Positions 39,046-48,434 of a stretch of DNA of 64,000 nt are shown here, in pieces (position 1 is the stretch's first letter; each line of letters opens with the position of its first letter). This stretch comes from Saprospiraceae bacterium (GTDB lineage: Bacteria; Bacteroidota; Bacteroidia; Chitinophagales; Saprospiraceae), in contig JADKGD010000037.1 in assembly GCA_016717145.1 (NCBI GenBank), forward strand, positions 22,316-86,315, in the 5' to 3' direction. A program made the position numbers and the translations under genes. A model generated the notes under the pieces. That model searched no databases. It worked only from the letters and a program-made list of their open reading frames with translations, and was not told the origin of the DNA.

Positions 39046-40392
39046 TTATTCAGTAACTGCTTCATCGGCAATGAATAATGCTTCGCTGATGATGGCAAGA
39101 CCTTCATCTATTTGTGCTTTGGTCACAATCAGTGGGGGAGCGATAAAAACATAATTCCAACGAACAAAAGTATATAGTCCCAGGGCTTTGATTTTTGCGG
39201 CTACTTTATTCATAACTATCATTTCGTCAGGTTTTGCATTAAATGGCGCCAGGGCTTCTTTGGTTTTTCTGTTTTTTACCAATTCAAGACATCCCAACAA
39301 CCCTGTATTTCTCCAGTCACCAATCGAGGGATGGATTTTTTTAAGATCTTCTATTCTCTGGTCCATGTAAGCGCCCATAATGGCCGCATTATCAATTAAG
39401 CCATCATCTTCATAGATTTTAAGGGTCTCCAGCGCAGCAGCACAAGCTACAGGATGCGCAGAATAAGTCAGACCAATAGCCAAAACTACGTCATCAAATT
39501 TAGCTGCAATTTTATCTGAGATCATCAGACATCCAAAAGGCAGATAGCCACATGTCAAACCTTTTGCCATACAAATCATATCCGGGATGATGTTGTGATG
39601 CTCAAAACCAAACCATTTGCCGGTGCGCCCAAAACCACTCATCACCTCATCCATTATTAAAATGATGCCAAACGTATCACAAATGGTGCGTACAGCTTTC
39701 AGGTAGCCAACAGGATATTTCAGACAGCCCGATGAACCGCTTTCACCTTCTAATAAAATAGCGGCTATATTTCCCGGACCTTCATACGCAATGATGCGTT
39801 CCAGAGAGGCTACCTGTTCTTTAAGAAAACTTTCTTCTCCGTATTCCCAACGATAAGCTATTGGTAAGTCAAAATGTACAAAATTGGGTGCCTGCTGACT
39901 ATCTACGGGCAATTTTCTAGGATCACCACTGGCAGTCATGGCTCCATTACTTGAACCATGATATGATTGATATCTGGTCAGGATTTTATGTCTTCCGGTA
40001 TATAATCTGGCTACTTTGATGGCATTTTCTATAGATGTAGCACCACAAAGTGTAAAAAATGCTTTATTCAGATCACCGGGACAAATTTCTGATAGTTTTT
40101 TGCCCAGATCGCCCCGTACTTTGGTCACACAACTTGGAGATACGTAAGCTACCTGTTGCATCTGTCTGACTACTGCATCCGTCACCCTTTGGTTGCCATG
40201 GCCAATATTGACATTCATCAATCCACTGCTGAAATCTATAATTCTATTGCCGTCATAATCATACAAATAAACGCCTTCAGCGCGCTCAATTACCAAGGGA
40301 GCAATACCTTTTTGTTTACTCCATGAAAATAGGGTATAATCAAAACTGTCTTGCAGGATTTCTTGAGATTGCGATAATATGGCGGGATTCAT
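39046..40392 (-). CDS. Class III aminotransferase (probable beta-alanine aminotransferase)
   Basis: The 448-aa fold-type I PLP enzyme has ILIMDEVMSGFGRTGKWFGFE and the PLP lysine in CMAKGLTCGYLPFG. In this cluster its most probable job is to convert beta-alanine (or beta-aminoisobutyrate from thymine) to malonate semialdehyde (or methylmalonate semialdehyde). It lies 16 bp upstream of the transporter gene and 60 bp after the dehydrogenase gene. Amino-acceptor preference is not visible. Confidence 0.87.
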   Translation of the reverse strand: MNPAILSQSQEILQDSFDYTLFSWSKQKGIAPLVIERAEGVYLYDYDGNRIIDFSSGLMNVNIGHGNQRVTDAVVRQMQQVAYVSPSCVTKVRGDLGKKLSEICPGDLNKAFFTLCGATSIENAIKVARLYTGRHKILTRYQSYHGSSNGAMTASGDPRKLPVDSQQAPNFVHFDLPIAYRWEYGEESFLKEQVASLERIIAYEGPGNIAAILLEGESGSSGCLKYPVGYLKAVRTICDTFGIILIMDEVMSGFGRTGKWFGFEHHNIIPDMICMAKGLTCGYLPFGCLMISDKIAAKFDDVVLAIGLTYSAHPVACAAALETLKIYEDDGLIDNAAIMGAYMDQRIEDLKKIHPSIGDWRNTGLLGCLELVKNRKTKEALAPFNAKPDEMIVMNKVAAKIKALGLYTFVRWNYVFIAPPLIVTKAQIDEGLAIISEALFIADEAVTE

Positions 40393-40451
40393 AATGATTC
40401 AATTTTATAGAAAAAAATAATTTTATTTTGGCTTGTTTGTTTTAATGCAGA

Positions 40452-41909
40452 CTAACTCATCCAATTTATTCCGGCGTCAGCATTCCACTTAATGGTACTC
40501 TTTTTAAGCTTGGTCCAGAATTCAATAGAACTTTTGCCGGTGATGTCGCCTACACCAAATTTACTTTCATTCCATCCACCAAAACTAAATGGTTCTCTGG
40601 GAACTGGGACACCAACATTTACACCGATCATTCCGGCGCTTGCCCTATCAATAATATACCTTGCCATGCCACCATTTTGGGTAAATACGCTTGCAGCATT
40701 TCCATAAGGATTTGCATTTTCGATCGCCAAAGCTTCGTCCACCGTTTTGGTTCGTATGATGGATATAACTGGTCCGAATATTTCTTCTCTGGCTACACTC
40801 ATATCAGAGGTCACAAAATCTATAACTGTCGGTCCTACATAAGTACCTTTTTCTTTGCCGGCCACCTTAGTGTTTCGGCCATCAACCAGGATTTTTGCAC
40901 CATCCTTTTCGGCTTCAGTTATGAAATGTTCTATTCGATCCAAAGAAGCTTTATTGATGACGGCGCCCAGGTTTACACCAGGGACAATTTTACGTGCTTC
41001 ATCACAAATTTTATCCACAATATGATCTATTGCGCCAACGCCAATCATAGCTGAAGCAGCCATACATCTCTGTCCGGCACAACCAGACATCGATGCTGCT
41101 ACGTTTTGTGCGGTCATTTCTGAGATGGCATCAGGCAAAACCAGGAGATGATTTTTTGCGCCACCAAGGGCAAGGCACCTTTTATAATTATGTGTGGCAC
41201 GCTGGTAAACTATTTTAGCTATTTTGGTCGATCCTACGAAGGAAACAGCTTCAATTTTCGGGTGATCACATATCGCTTCTACTATCTCTACGTCGCCATG
41301 CACAATATTAAAAACACCATCAGGCAATCCTGCTTCTTTTAATATATCTGCCAATCTACAACAGCTTAGAGGCACTTTTTCGGATGGCTTCATGATCATA
41401 CAATTTCCAAGGGCAAGTGCATTTGGTATGGTCCAGTTGGGAACCATAGATGGAAAGTTAAATGGTACAATAGATGCTACCACACCCAATGGTACATGCT
41501 CTGTTCTGCATTCCACGCCTCTGCTGACTTCAAGCAATTCTCCAGTTACAAGTTGAGGTAATGAGGTGGCGAATTCTGTCAACTCAATACATTTTTCGAT
41601 TTCTGCTACTGATTCGCCGTAAGTTTTACCATTTTCTTCACTACACAACGCGGCTAGTTCAGGGAGATATTTTTCAAGCAATTGTTTATATCGAAAAAAT
41701 ACCTGAACGCGCTCTTTGATCGGAGTTTTGCTCCAGGACAGAAAAGCAAGCTGTGCGGCTTTTACAGCTTCATTCAAGTCGGACGCAGATGACATGGGTA
41801 CCGTAGAAAGCAAGTTACCGTCCAGGGGCGAAATGACCTCCATCTTTTTTGAAGTGGAAGAATTTATCCATTTGCCATTAATATAGTTCCGGATTTCAGG
41901 ATATTTCAT
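40452..41909 (-). CDS. mmsA: CoA-acylating (methyl)malonate-semialdehyde dehydrogenase
   Basis: The 485-aa aldehyde dehydrogenase belongs to the MmsA type: NYINGKWINSSTSK start, IVPFNFPSMVPNWTIPNAL, the catalytic Cys in SGCAGQRCMAASA, and VAREEIFGPVISI. MmsA enzymes turn malonate semialdehyde or methylmalonate semialdehyde plus CoA and NAD into acetyl-CoA or propionyl-CoA with loss of CO2. It is the first gene of the cluster, so the promoter is expected upstream of 41909, though no clear box was found. Confidence 0.9.
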   Translation of the reverse strand: MKYPEIRNYINGKWINSSTSKKMEVISPLDGNLLSTVPMSSASDLNEAVKAAQLAFLSWSKTPIKERVQVFFRYKQLLEKYLPELAALCSEENGKTYGESVAEIEKCIELTEFATSLPQLVTGELLEVSRGVECRTEHVPLGVVASIVPFNFPSMVPNWTIPNALALGNCMIMKPSEKVPLSCCRLADILKEAGLPDGVFNIVHGDVEIVEAICDHPKIEAVSFVGSTKIAKIVYQRATHNYKRCLALGGAKNHLLVLPDAISEMTAQNVAASMSGCAGQRCMAASAMIGVGAIDHIVDKICDEARKIVPGVNLGAVINKASLDRIEHFITEAEKDGAKILVDGRNTKVAGKEKGTYVGPTVIDFVTSDMSVAREEIFGPVISIIRTKTVDEALAIENANPYGNAASVFTQNGGMARYIIDRASAGMIGVNVGVPVPREPFSFGGWNESKFGVGDITGKSSIEFWTKLKKSTIKWNADAGINWMS

Positions 41910-42210
41910 TTATTTAATTTTAACAATTTGTTAGTGCGTATCAAGAGAGATTGAAGAAATGGTGATATTCAAACAAAAATAATAAGATTCTTTCAATATT
42001 GGGTTTTTATTAGAAAAACTTAAGATAGAAACCTAATGTATTTAAGTTTCAAACGGGGTAAATGATCAAAAAAAGCTAAAGAAATCAAGCTATATAAACA
42101 AAATCCTTACCAATTTCTTGAATCAATCAAATACACTTGTTATACTTTAAATCGACCTTTAAAACCCAAATAAGTTATTAGAACTTTGTTATGAAAGCCA
42201 AAAGGGCAAT

Positions 42211-42286
42211 AAAATCAAGACCGTTGGTGAGGAAGCATAGTGTATGCTATGCTGACAAACCAAGTGAAGTGTAAAGACTTGATTTT
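42211..42286. repeat. Nested inverted repeat
   Basis: AAAATCAAG (42211-42219) pairs with CTTGATTTT (42278-42286); inside, GCATAG (42235-42240) pairs with CTATGC (42247-42252). Confidence 0.6.
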
Positions 42287-42599
42287 GCAGGCATTTTGGG
42301 TTGGAATAGATTTTCTAATGACTTTTTTGGGTTAAACAGTTTACATTATAAAAGTAAATTATAACGGCACAAGTTACATTTATCAGGTCAGTATAGGACT
42401 GAAAATTGCGTCAGCACAGGAAGTTTTTTGTACCATATATTCTTTAAATTCCGTCACATGTCGACCTTCGGACATACTACAATCCTGTAAACATAAAATA
42501 CAATTTTTAAGATAAATTAATACCACAAAAATATATTGTATTTCTCTAACAATCATAAGTATGTGAATGATTTTTAGGGCAATGTGAGCAGGGTTTGTA

Positions 42600-42652
42600 C
42601 GACGACTGGCATTTACTAAGGGCAGTCGTCGATAGGACTGCCCTTTAGTAAA
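42600..42652. repeat. Overlapping alternative hairpins
   Basis: CGACGACTG (42600-42608) pairs with CAGTCGTCG (42623-42631). Alternatively TTTACTAAGGGCAGTC (42612-42627) pairs with GACTGCCCTTTAGTAAA (42636-42652, one bulged T). The two stems share 42623-42627 and cannot form together. Confidence 0.75.
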
Positions 42653-42795
42653 TTTTGTCGAGTCATATGGTTGTTACTTATTTCTATAATGTCCTTACCT
42701 TATCAACTTGGAGCAACTTTATTTCAAGTTCAGAATCATAATAAAGTACTCCGTAAAATTCTAGTGGCTTTCCAATTAAAAGATCTAAATTTAGC

Positions 42796-43480
42796 TTAAC
42801 AAATAATGATAATTCCAATAAAAATTATATAGTCAACACCATTTGTTGCTTTTAAATGGCATGAGACATCATTAAGGCCCTGAAATTCATATAAATCACT
42901 GTCTTCATCTTCTTGATACTTGTGATAGTATTCTTTATTGTAATAAATGTAATTATTTTCTAAAATCATTTTACTTTGTTCATCTGTGATGGATTTTACT
43001 GAATTATAATTAGTCTCAGTTAAAAATTCCTTGCACACAAAATATCTTATTTGTTAATTGCGATTTTTTATGATGTAATGACTTTTTATTTCTAATATGA
43101 ACATTTAATGCATTATCAAATAATGAAATTAAACAATGATAGCTATTGCCATTTACATTTACTAAATAATTTGAAAATTTTCCAAATTTATCTTTGATAT
43201 TAATGCGATTTATTGAAATGTCATCTTTTACAAAGACATCAACGGTATCATAATCTAAATGTATTTTTTCACCACTTAAAGTAAATTGTTGGTGATTAAT
43301 ATCATCAAAAGTAAGAAAATATGGAGATTCACATTCGTAACTATCATCATTCCTAATAGCAATTTCAATTGGTTTATTAATACTAATATAAGTGGTTGGT
43401 TCAAAAACGTTGAGAATAAAACATTCATAAAATATTTTGAACAGTAACTGTAAATCATTTATTCTAATTGCAATCTCCAT
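42796..43480 (-). CDS. Hypothetical protein, probably split by a frameshift
   Basis: Two minus-strand frames overlap by 23 nt (43480 to 43016, and 43038 to 42796). The first (154 aa) is beta-rich (IEIAIRNDDSYECESPYFLTFDDI). The second (80 aa) continues with an acidic helix (KYQEDEDSDLYEF) and a hydrophobic end. Joining them by a one-base shift in GTGTGCAAGG would give about 228 aa. I do not recognise either part. They may instead be two overlapping small genes. Confidence 0.5.
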
Positions 43481-43551
43481 ATGATAAATGTAAATATGAT
43501 GCTAAATTAATGGGTACTCATGCTGGCGCACGTTTGCAACTTGTGCCATAA

Positions 43552-43577
43552 CTGCCTTTCGTTCAATACTTTGTAAT
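43552..43577. repeat. Direct repeat flanking a small gene, copy 1
   Basis: CTGCCTTTCGTTCAATACTTTGTAAT matches CTGCCTTTCGTTCTATGCTTTGTTGT at 44219-44244 in the same orientation. A GGCGCAC/GTGCC hairpin lies just before it. Confidence 0.65.
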
Positions 43578-43616
43578 AGCCAGTTTGATTTCTATTTTTA
43601 ATATTTCTATTTAACC

Positions 43617-44153
43617 TTACTTAAACCTTGATGTAATTTTACTAAATTCAAATTCTGAAATTTTTTCAATTGATTCCATTTTTTGGTATCCAGTTTCACG
43701 ATTTTTATGATTTAAATCTCTTCGATATGAAACCAAAGGAAAATTTTCATCAAATGTTAAATTTAAGAATTTTGAATTTTTAGGATAGCTTTTAAATGGA
43801 AACGCAACGAGCTCATATTCATGAGTAGACATTTGCGTCTTTGTTTTTATATAAACTTTACCTTCTTTGAATTCTTTTTGCACTATTTCTTCTAAATAAT
43901 CATATAAGAGTGGGGGAAATGCCTTCCAGCGGCCTCCATTTTCCATTAAAACGTCAATTGATTCTTTTGTAATATTGTTTTTACTATCAATTGTTGTAAT
44001 AATATTTTCATTGAAATTGTAATACTCCCACTGTGTATACTTATAATCAGTTAACTGTGTTTCTATTACTATTTCCTTTTCTTTGATATATAAAATAATC
44101 ATTTCATGATTTCCCATTATAAAAGAAACAAAAACAATTTTAAACATCTCCAT
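43617..44153 (-). CDS. Hypothetical protein in a repeat-flanked unit
   Basis: A 178-aa protein with no recognised family. It starts MEMFKIVFVSFIMGNHEMIILY, has a central acidic-aromatic part and no clear signal peptide. Direct repeats lie on both sides (43552-43577 and 44219-44244), making a single-gene unit of about 667 bp that resembles a mobile cassette. Function unknown. Confidence 0.6.
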   Translation of the reverse strand: MEMFKIVFVSFIMGNHEMIILYIKEKEIVIETQLTDYKYTQWEYYNFNENIITTIDSKNNITKESIDVLMENGGRWKAFPPLLYDYLEEIVQKEFKEGKVYIKTKTQMSTHEYELVAFPFKSYPKNSKFLNLTFDENFPLVSYRRDLNHKNRETGYQKMESIEKISEFEFSKITSRFK

Positions 44154-44218
44154 TATTACATTTACTTATATGTTAATTACAATTCCAAAGTACAGGTGAA
44201 GCTGGAACCCTAGTAGCG

Positions 44219-44244
44219 CTGCCTTTCGTTCTATGCTTTGTTGT
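44219..44244. repeat. Direct repeat flanking a small gene, copy 2
   Basis: Second copy of the 26-bp motif at 43552-43577, touching the 3' end of the probable immunity lipoprotein gene. Confidence 0.65.
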
Positions 44245-44819
44245 CATTTGGTTGTTCTAAGCTTATTGTTTTTAAGCAACTTCATTTGTGCTTTATGCTC
44301 CTTAATCCTTTTCTTGGCATATTCATAAGCCATTTTTTCAAATTCTTTCGATCTGACCACTTTCATACATGCTTGTGTTACACAAAAATATGTAGGGGGA
44401 GCAGAATGATGCGCATATTCATTAATAGGTTCCACCACAATATTAGGAGGATAGTCAATTTGCAGATTTGGATATTTACGAATTCGTTTCAAGCTATCTT
44501 CTAGTATATTTAAATTATTCTTTCCATATAAGTACATACTTGTCATACCTTCTGATTGATTAATTATATGATCGTTTAGTTCATATTGTAATGAAACTAC
44601 CAAACTATCTAAGTATGTTCGATTATTGTTGTCCAAAAATAATAAAGCACCGCAATCAAATCTTTCCTTATAAGTTTTATCGTCCAGATAATAGAAAAAA
44701 CATTGACTAATGAAAAAATCTTTATAATTATTTTCGATGTATTCAACTGATATATACTCAGTACTCTTTTTAGAACAAGATATGAGAATAAAAATTAATG
44801 CAATTAGAAATCTACTCAT
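44244..44819 (-). CDS. Lipoprotein, probable immunity protein to the Tae4-like toxin
   Basis: Start ATG 44819 is preferred over 44837 because it gives a clean lipoprotein signal (MSRFLIALIFILISC). The mature part of about 175 aa is helical with several cysteines (FDCGALLF, YFCVTQACMKVV) and a basic C-terminus (KKRIKEHKAQMKLLKNN). It starts 2 bp after the toxin stop on the same strand. Immunity proteins of Tae4-type amidases (Tai4) act in the periplasm, so an exported lipoprotein directly downstream is what one would expect. The protein is not obviously Tai4 by sequence; the role is inferred from position and export. Confidence 0.6.
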   Translation of the reverse strand: MSRFLIALIFILISCSKKSTEYISVEYIENNYKDFFISQCFFYYLDDKTYKERFDCGALLFLDNNNRTYLDSLVVSLQYELNDHIINQSEGMTSMYLYGKNNLNILEDSLKRIRKYPNLQIDYPPNIVVEPINEYAHHSAPPTYFCVTQACMKVVRSKEFEKMAYEYAKKRIKEHKAQMKLLKNNKLRTTK

Positions 44820-44821
44820 GT

Positions 44822-46633
44822 TTAATCTAGTTTCCAAAAATAAGCAATATCAATTGATTCCCAATAACAACCTGCACCGCATCCATAAATAATTGCTGGA
44901 GTTATTGGATCGTCTCTCCAAATATCACAATGTCCAGATGCTCCAAAACCAATTGGATCTACAGGAAGCATACCATAAATACCTTGGTTCGAACCAAAAC
45001 TTGATTCAGGTGTTGCACCATTACCCAAATCCGATCCATTTACAGTTACTGTTGGAGCGGGAAATACTTCAAGCAAATAACTTATCAAGAGTTCAGCGTT
45101 TAAAAAATAATAATTTCCATCATTATCTGGAATCGTAAAATCTTTCTCACCAGCATCTTTTATTCCATTCGAGTTGTTGTCACTCCAAATATGAGGTATA
45201 TTGACACCAGCACCATTAAGTGCGATTGATACTTTCATTGCACAAACATTGTGAATACTCGGATAATCTACAAAAATTTGATGAATTGGCCCTTTTAACA
45301 ATCCAAAATATTTGCTGCTCCAGTAAGTAAAGAACCATTACTATTTTGTGGATAAGAATTATTATATGCAGCAAATGTCGGCAAATTTTGTGCTGTGACT
45401 GGGCTATGTTTTGACCAATCAAAATCACCAATAGAATATTCAGTACCGCCATCAACACCTTCAAAGTACCAATTGTATATAGGGAGAACGTCTTTCGTTG
45501 CCTCAGCTACATATTCGTTAAAATAAATTTGATTACCGCAGGTATTCCCGAAACTGCCAGCCAAATTTGATAATTCTTCTACCGTCATATTTAAATTATA
45601 TTCATTCAAGAAGGATTCAGCAGCAGCTTCACAAATAATCAGATTGGTAAATAATCCGCCCAAACAATCTACCAAATCATTTTGAGTTGGATTATTATCA
45701 AAACAGTTATCAGCGTCTGCAGCACAAAGTATTTCATCATATGTCATAATACATGGATCAGTAGAATTTGTATATGGATCATGGCACATTGCAATATTTA
45801 AACTTGATATTACCAGTGACAATGCATTAATATAGTTCTTCTTAACCATAAAATCGTACTGTAACCAAAATAAATTGGGATTTTCGCAATCTGGACCATT
45901 GTTAGAGCTACCACCACCGCCAGATCCGCCACCGCCAAAACCTCCGGAAGCAATGAAACCACCACCTAAGAAAATGCCACCTCCTGAGCCACCTCCTGAG
46001 CCAACTCCGCCGCCAGAACCACCAAATAAACCGCTAAAAAATTGTTTAATATCGTCCCACCACGAATCTCCCCATTCAGGACATTTTATTTTTTTCTTTT
46101 CTTGAATATTGGCATCTACACCAGTAATGTCTCCAAGATCGAAATTATAAACAGTTTTAACCATTTCCGTTGAACTGTATTCAATAACTTTCCCTGTGAA
46201 ATTTATTACTAAAGGTTTATATGCTTTTGCAGTATAAAAAAACTATCAGCAACGTAAATAAGTGTTGATATTTCAAAACTATTTGAAACACTTTCCTTTA
46301 TTAATATCTGATTTCTAACCCAAGGTGAAATTTCAAAAGGGCTATTTAGTGCATTAACCATTATAGCTGGAACACCAAAAAATTGGTGTATGTTGCCGAT
46401 TCCATATTAAGATTAAACCTTAATGGATTTAAGATAGACATCGAATCTCTTGGCATAGCTGTCTTCTGAGCATTAAATGCATTTTCAAAAGCGGAAAAAT
46501 CCCTGACTGTAGTTGATCTTCTTTCAACAATGTCAAGATGCTCATCAATAATAGGTGAATCTTTGTTGCATGACGACAACCAAAATATTGAAAATAGACC
46601 AGCAACAAAAATCAAAAATTTAAAATTTCTCAT
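44822..46633 (-). CDS. Lipoprotein with glycine-rich linker and C-terminal Tae4-like amidase domain (three frameshifts)
   Basis: Four pieces join into about 604 aa: MRNFKFLIF...LSSC (lipobox Cys22), a domain of about 150 aa, a glycine/serine-rich stretch near residues 200-245, a cysteine-rich helical domain, and a C-terminal domain with the Tae4 peptidoglycan amidase pattern: NVCAMKVSIALNGAGVNIP (catalytic Cys about 464) and GASGHCDIW (catalytic His about 568), ending YWESIDIAYFWKL. The shifts are each -1: at the A6 run 46377-46382 (restoring YTNFFGVPAIMVNALNSPFEIS), the A7 run 46236-46242 (YVADSFFYTAKAYKP), and near 45290-45305 (ANILDCLKGPIHQIF). Tae4 enzymes cleave the gamma-D-Glu-mDAP bond in rival cell walls. 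Here it is carried by a surface-type lipoprotein and followed by a likely immunity gene. Confidence 0.7.
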
Positions 46634-47098
46634 AATATCATAAATTTATAATTTGGCTGAGACAGCAGTTCCGCTGTTGGTCACAACTGACCTTCGCCAT
46701 ACAGTTTACTTGGAGATATTTTAGAGGTAGTACTCCTGAATTTCTTTTCAATCGATGACAGCTTACAAATTTATGTAACAATAATATATTACAATTTAAT
46801 GTATAACGCAAATTTAGTGCCATTATTACAACTTAAACATACACTTCCTCTCTAATTTTTAATTTGAAATGTGATTAAAAAGAATTATAGCACCAAAGCC
46901 TTTTTTTGCTTTGGAAGTAATGTGTTGCCTGGTTTTTTTGCCTTATGTTATACACCATGTGTAACTTCCTGGGGATTGATAGGAAGCTAAAATCAACATT
47001 TGTAAGGCACTAGCATGATATTTTCACTTTTTGATATAGAGGCTTACTTTGCTTTCAAAGTTGATAAATGTAATAAATGTTTTGTATTAAAACAAATA
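46634..47098. other. Intergenic spacer
   Basis: No gene is supported. A CCAAAGC/GCTTTGG hairpin with an all-pyrimidine loop lies at 46893-46914. The last part leads into the Panacea promoter. Confidence 0.5.
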
Positions 47099-47130
47099 TT
47101 TGTATGGTATTGAAACAATATTTATCTTTG
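47099..47130 (+). promoter_or_regulatory. Promoter and likely operator of the Panacea operon
   Basis: TTTG (47099-47102), 20 bp, then TATCTTTG (47123-47130) is a near-ideal Bacteroidota promoter. The region 47083-47122 is full of partial inverted repeats (TTTGTATTAAAACAAA, TATTTGTATGGTATTGAAAC), good candidates for binding by the helix-turn-helix domain of the first gene. Confidence 0.7.
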
Positions 47131-47159
47131 TTCGGTTAAATGGCAAAACATAAATTGAT

Positions 47160-47960
47160 ATGAATATAAAATTGTCACAAAAGCAAATAGGGCAGAGGAT
47201 AACCGAACTTCGTAAAATGAAAGGGTTGTCTCAGGAAGATTTGGCTAAAAATGTCAAAATTTCCCGACCGTCTTTGGCTCAAATTGAGTTAGGAAATAGA
47301 AGTGTTGATATTCTTGAACTGCAAAAATTCTCTTTGATTTTGGAATTTTCATTGGACGTTTTTATGTCTAAGGATTTTTCGGCAATCCAAGATGTTGATG
47401 TAAAAGAAGAAAAAAGAGCAAAGAAAGAAGAAGAACGTATTTCTGTACCTACGTTACAAGTCAATAAGTTTAAAAATGTCTTGTTATATATTCTCGAACG
47501 ATGTGCAGGTAAGCCAAATGTTGGTGAAACAGTTCTTTATAAGTTGCTTTATTTTGTTGATTTCAATTATTATGAATTGTATGAAGAACATTTAACTGGT
47601 GCTAAATATCACAAATTGCCTTATGGTCCGGTCCCGCAAAAATTAGATACAATCATTGGTCAAATGATTGAAAATGGGCAGTTGCAAAGAGTAAAAACTG
47701 AATATCGCGGCTATCCTCAAACTCGTTATTTGCCCTTAGAGAAAGCTGATTTAACAGAACTAAGAGCAAGTGAAAAAGATGTTATAGATAGGGTAATTGA
47801 ACAAATGAGTGATTGGTCGGCTGCAATGCTTAGTAATTATTCACATGGTGATAAACCATGGAAAGCTTCAAAAGATGGGGAGGATATAAATTACGAATTG
47901 GCTTTTTACAGAAGGCCACCTTATTCAATTAGAGTTTATGAAGATGATGAACAATATTGA
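47160..47960 (+). CDS. HTH-Panacea (PanA-type, DUF4065) antitoxin
   Basis: The 266-aa protein has an N-terminal XRE helix-turn-helix (about 10-65; IGQRITELRKMKGLSQEDLAKN, SRPSLAQIELG) and a C-terminal Panacea/SocA-like domain (about 105-250; LLYILERCAGKPNVGETVLYKLLYFVDF, TGAKYHKLPYGPVPQKL, SDWSAAMLSNYSHGDKPW). Panacea is a widespread antitoxin domain that neutralises unrelated toxins. The next gene overlaps its end by 23 nt and encodes a small RelE-like protein, the cognate toxin. The HTH domain probably represses the operon at the repeats around its own promoter. Confidence 0.85.
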   Translation: MNIKLSQKQIGQRITELRKMKGLSQEDLAKNVKISRPSLAQIELGNRSVDILELQKFSLILEFSLDVFMSKDFSAIQDVDVKEEKRAKKEEERISVPTLQVNKFKNVLLYILERCAGKPNVGETVLYKLLYFVDFNYYELYEEHLTGAKYHKLPYGPVPQKLDTIIGQMIENGQLQRVKTEYRGYPQTRYLPLEKADLTELRASEKDVIDRVIEQMSDWSAAMLSNYSHGDKPWKASKDGEDINYELAFYRRPPYSIRVYEDDEQY

Positions 47961-48300
47961 ATTTGATGAATTATCGGAATTTAAAAAGGATTTAAAAAAT
48001 CTCCTTAAAAAATACCGTACGCTCAAAGAAGATTTAGAAGTTGTAAAATTAGATTTGAATGACGAACCTGGAGAAAGTCCACCGTTTAGTTTTCGTATTG
48101 ATAATTTGGGTTTAGAAACATGTGTCATCAAGGTTAAAAAAATTGCTTGCAAAGCGTTAAAAGGGAAAGGAGTAAATTCAGGATTAAGATTGATATATGC
48201 TCATTTTCCGGGCGAACAAAAAATTACATTCATTGAATTGTATCATAAGAATGACAAGGAAAAAGAAGACAAAACGAGAATAACGGATAATTTTAAATAA
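47938..48300 (+). CDS. RelE/ParE-like toxin paired with Panacea antitoxin
   Basis: A 120-aa basic protein. The C-terminal half (GVNSGLRLIYAHFPGEQKITFIELYHKNDKE) fits the RelE/HigB-type mRNA interferase core: a strand-turn-strand followed by IELYHKNDKE. The N-terminus is a charged helix. It overlaps the antitoxin gene, so the pair is coupled with the antitoxin first. Catalytic residues are not certain by eye. It could be a new RelE-like subtype. Confidence 0.75.
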   Translation: MKMMNNIEFDELSEFKKDLKNLLKKYRTLKEDLEVVKLDLNDEPGESPPFSFRIDNLGLETCVIKVKKIACKALKGKGVNSGLRLIYAHFPGEQKITFIELYHKNDKEKEDKTRITDNFK

Positions 48301-48434
48301 GTTAAAAATGGCAAAAGGTAAAAATCCATCCGTTGTGCCAACACAAAGACGGTTGGTTAAAGTGACGCCAGGCTTCGGCTATATCGCGCCTAGCAAAAAT
48401 TGTTGCCCTAAATTATTAACATACACAAAAGCCA

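Larger units (their letters stand above)
41910..42795. other. Non-coding spacer with structured elements
   Basis: I see no gene. The spacer holds a nested palindrome at 42211-42286 and a pair of mutually exclusive hairpins at 42600-42652. It marks the change from the metabolic cluster to accessory DNA. Confidence 0.6.

Noticed and set aside
43552..44244. Integron attC sites
   Set aside because: The repeats lack clear paired GTTRRRY/RYYYAAC cores and no integron integrase is in the window, so only a cassette-like layout is claimed.
45875..46105. Proline-rich 76-codon plus-strand ORF
   Set aside because: It is the mirror image of the glycine-rich linker of the toxin lipoprotein on the minus strand.
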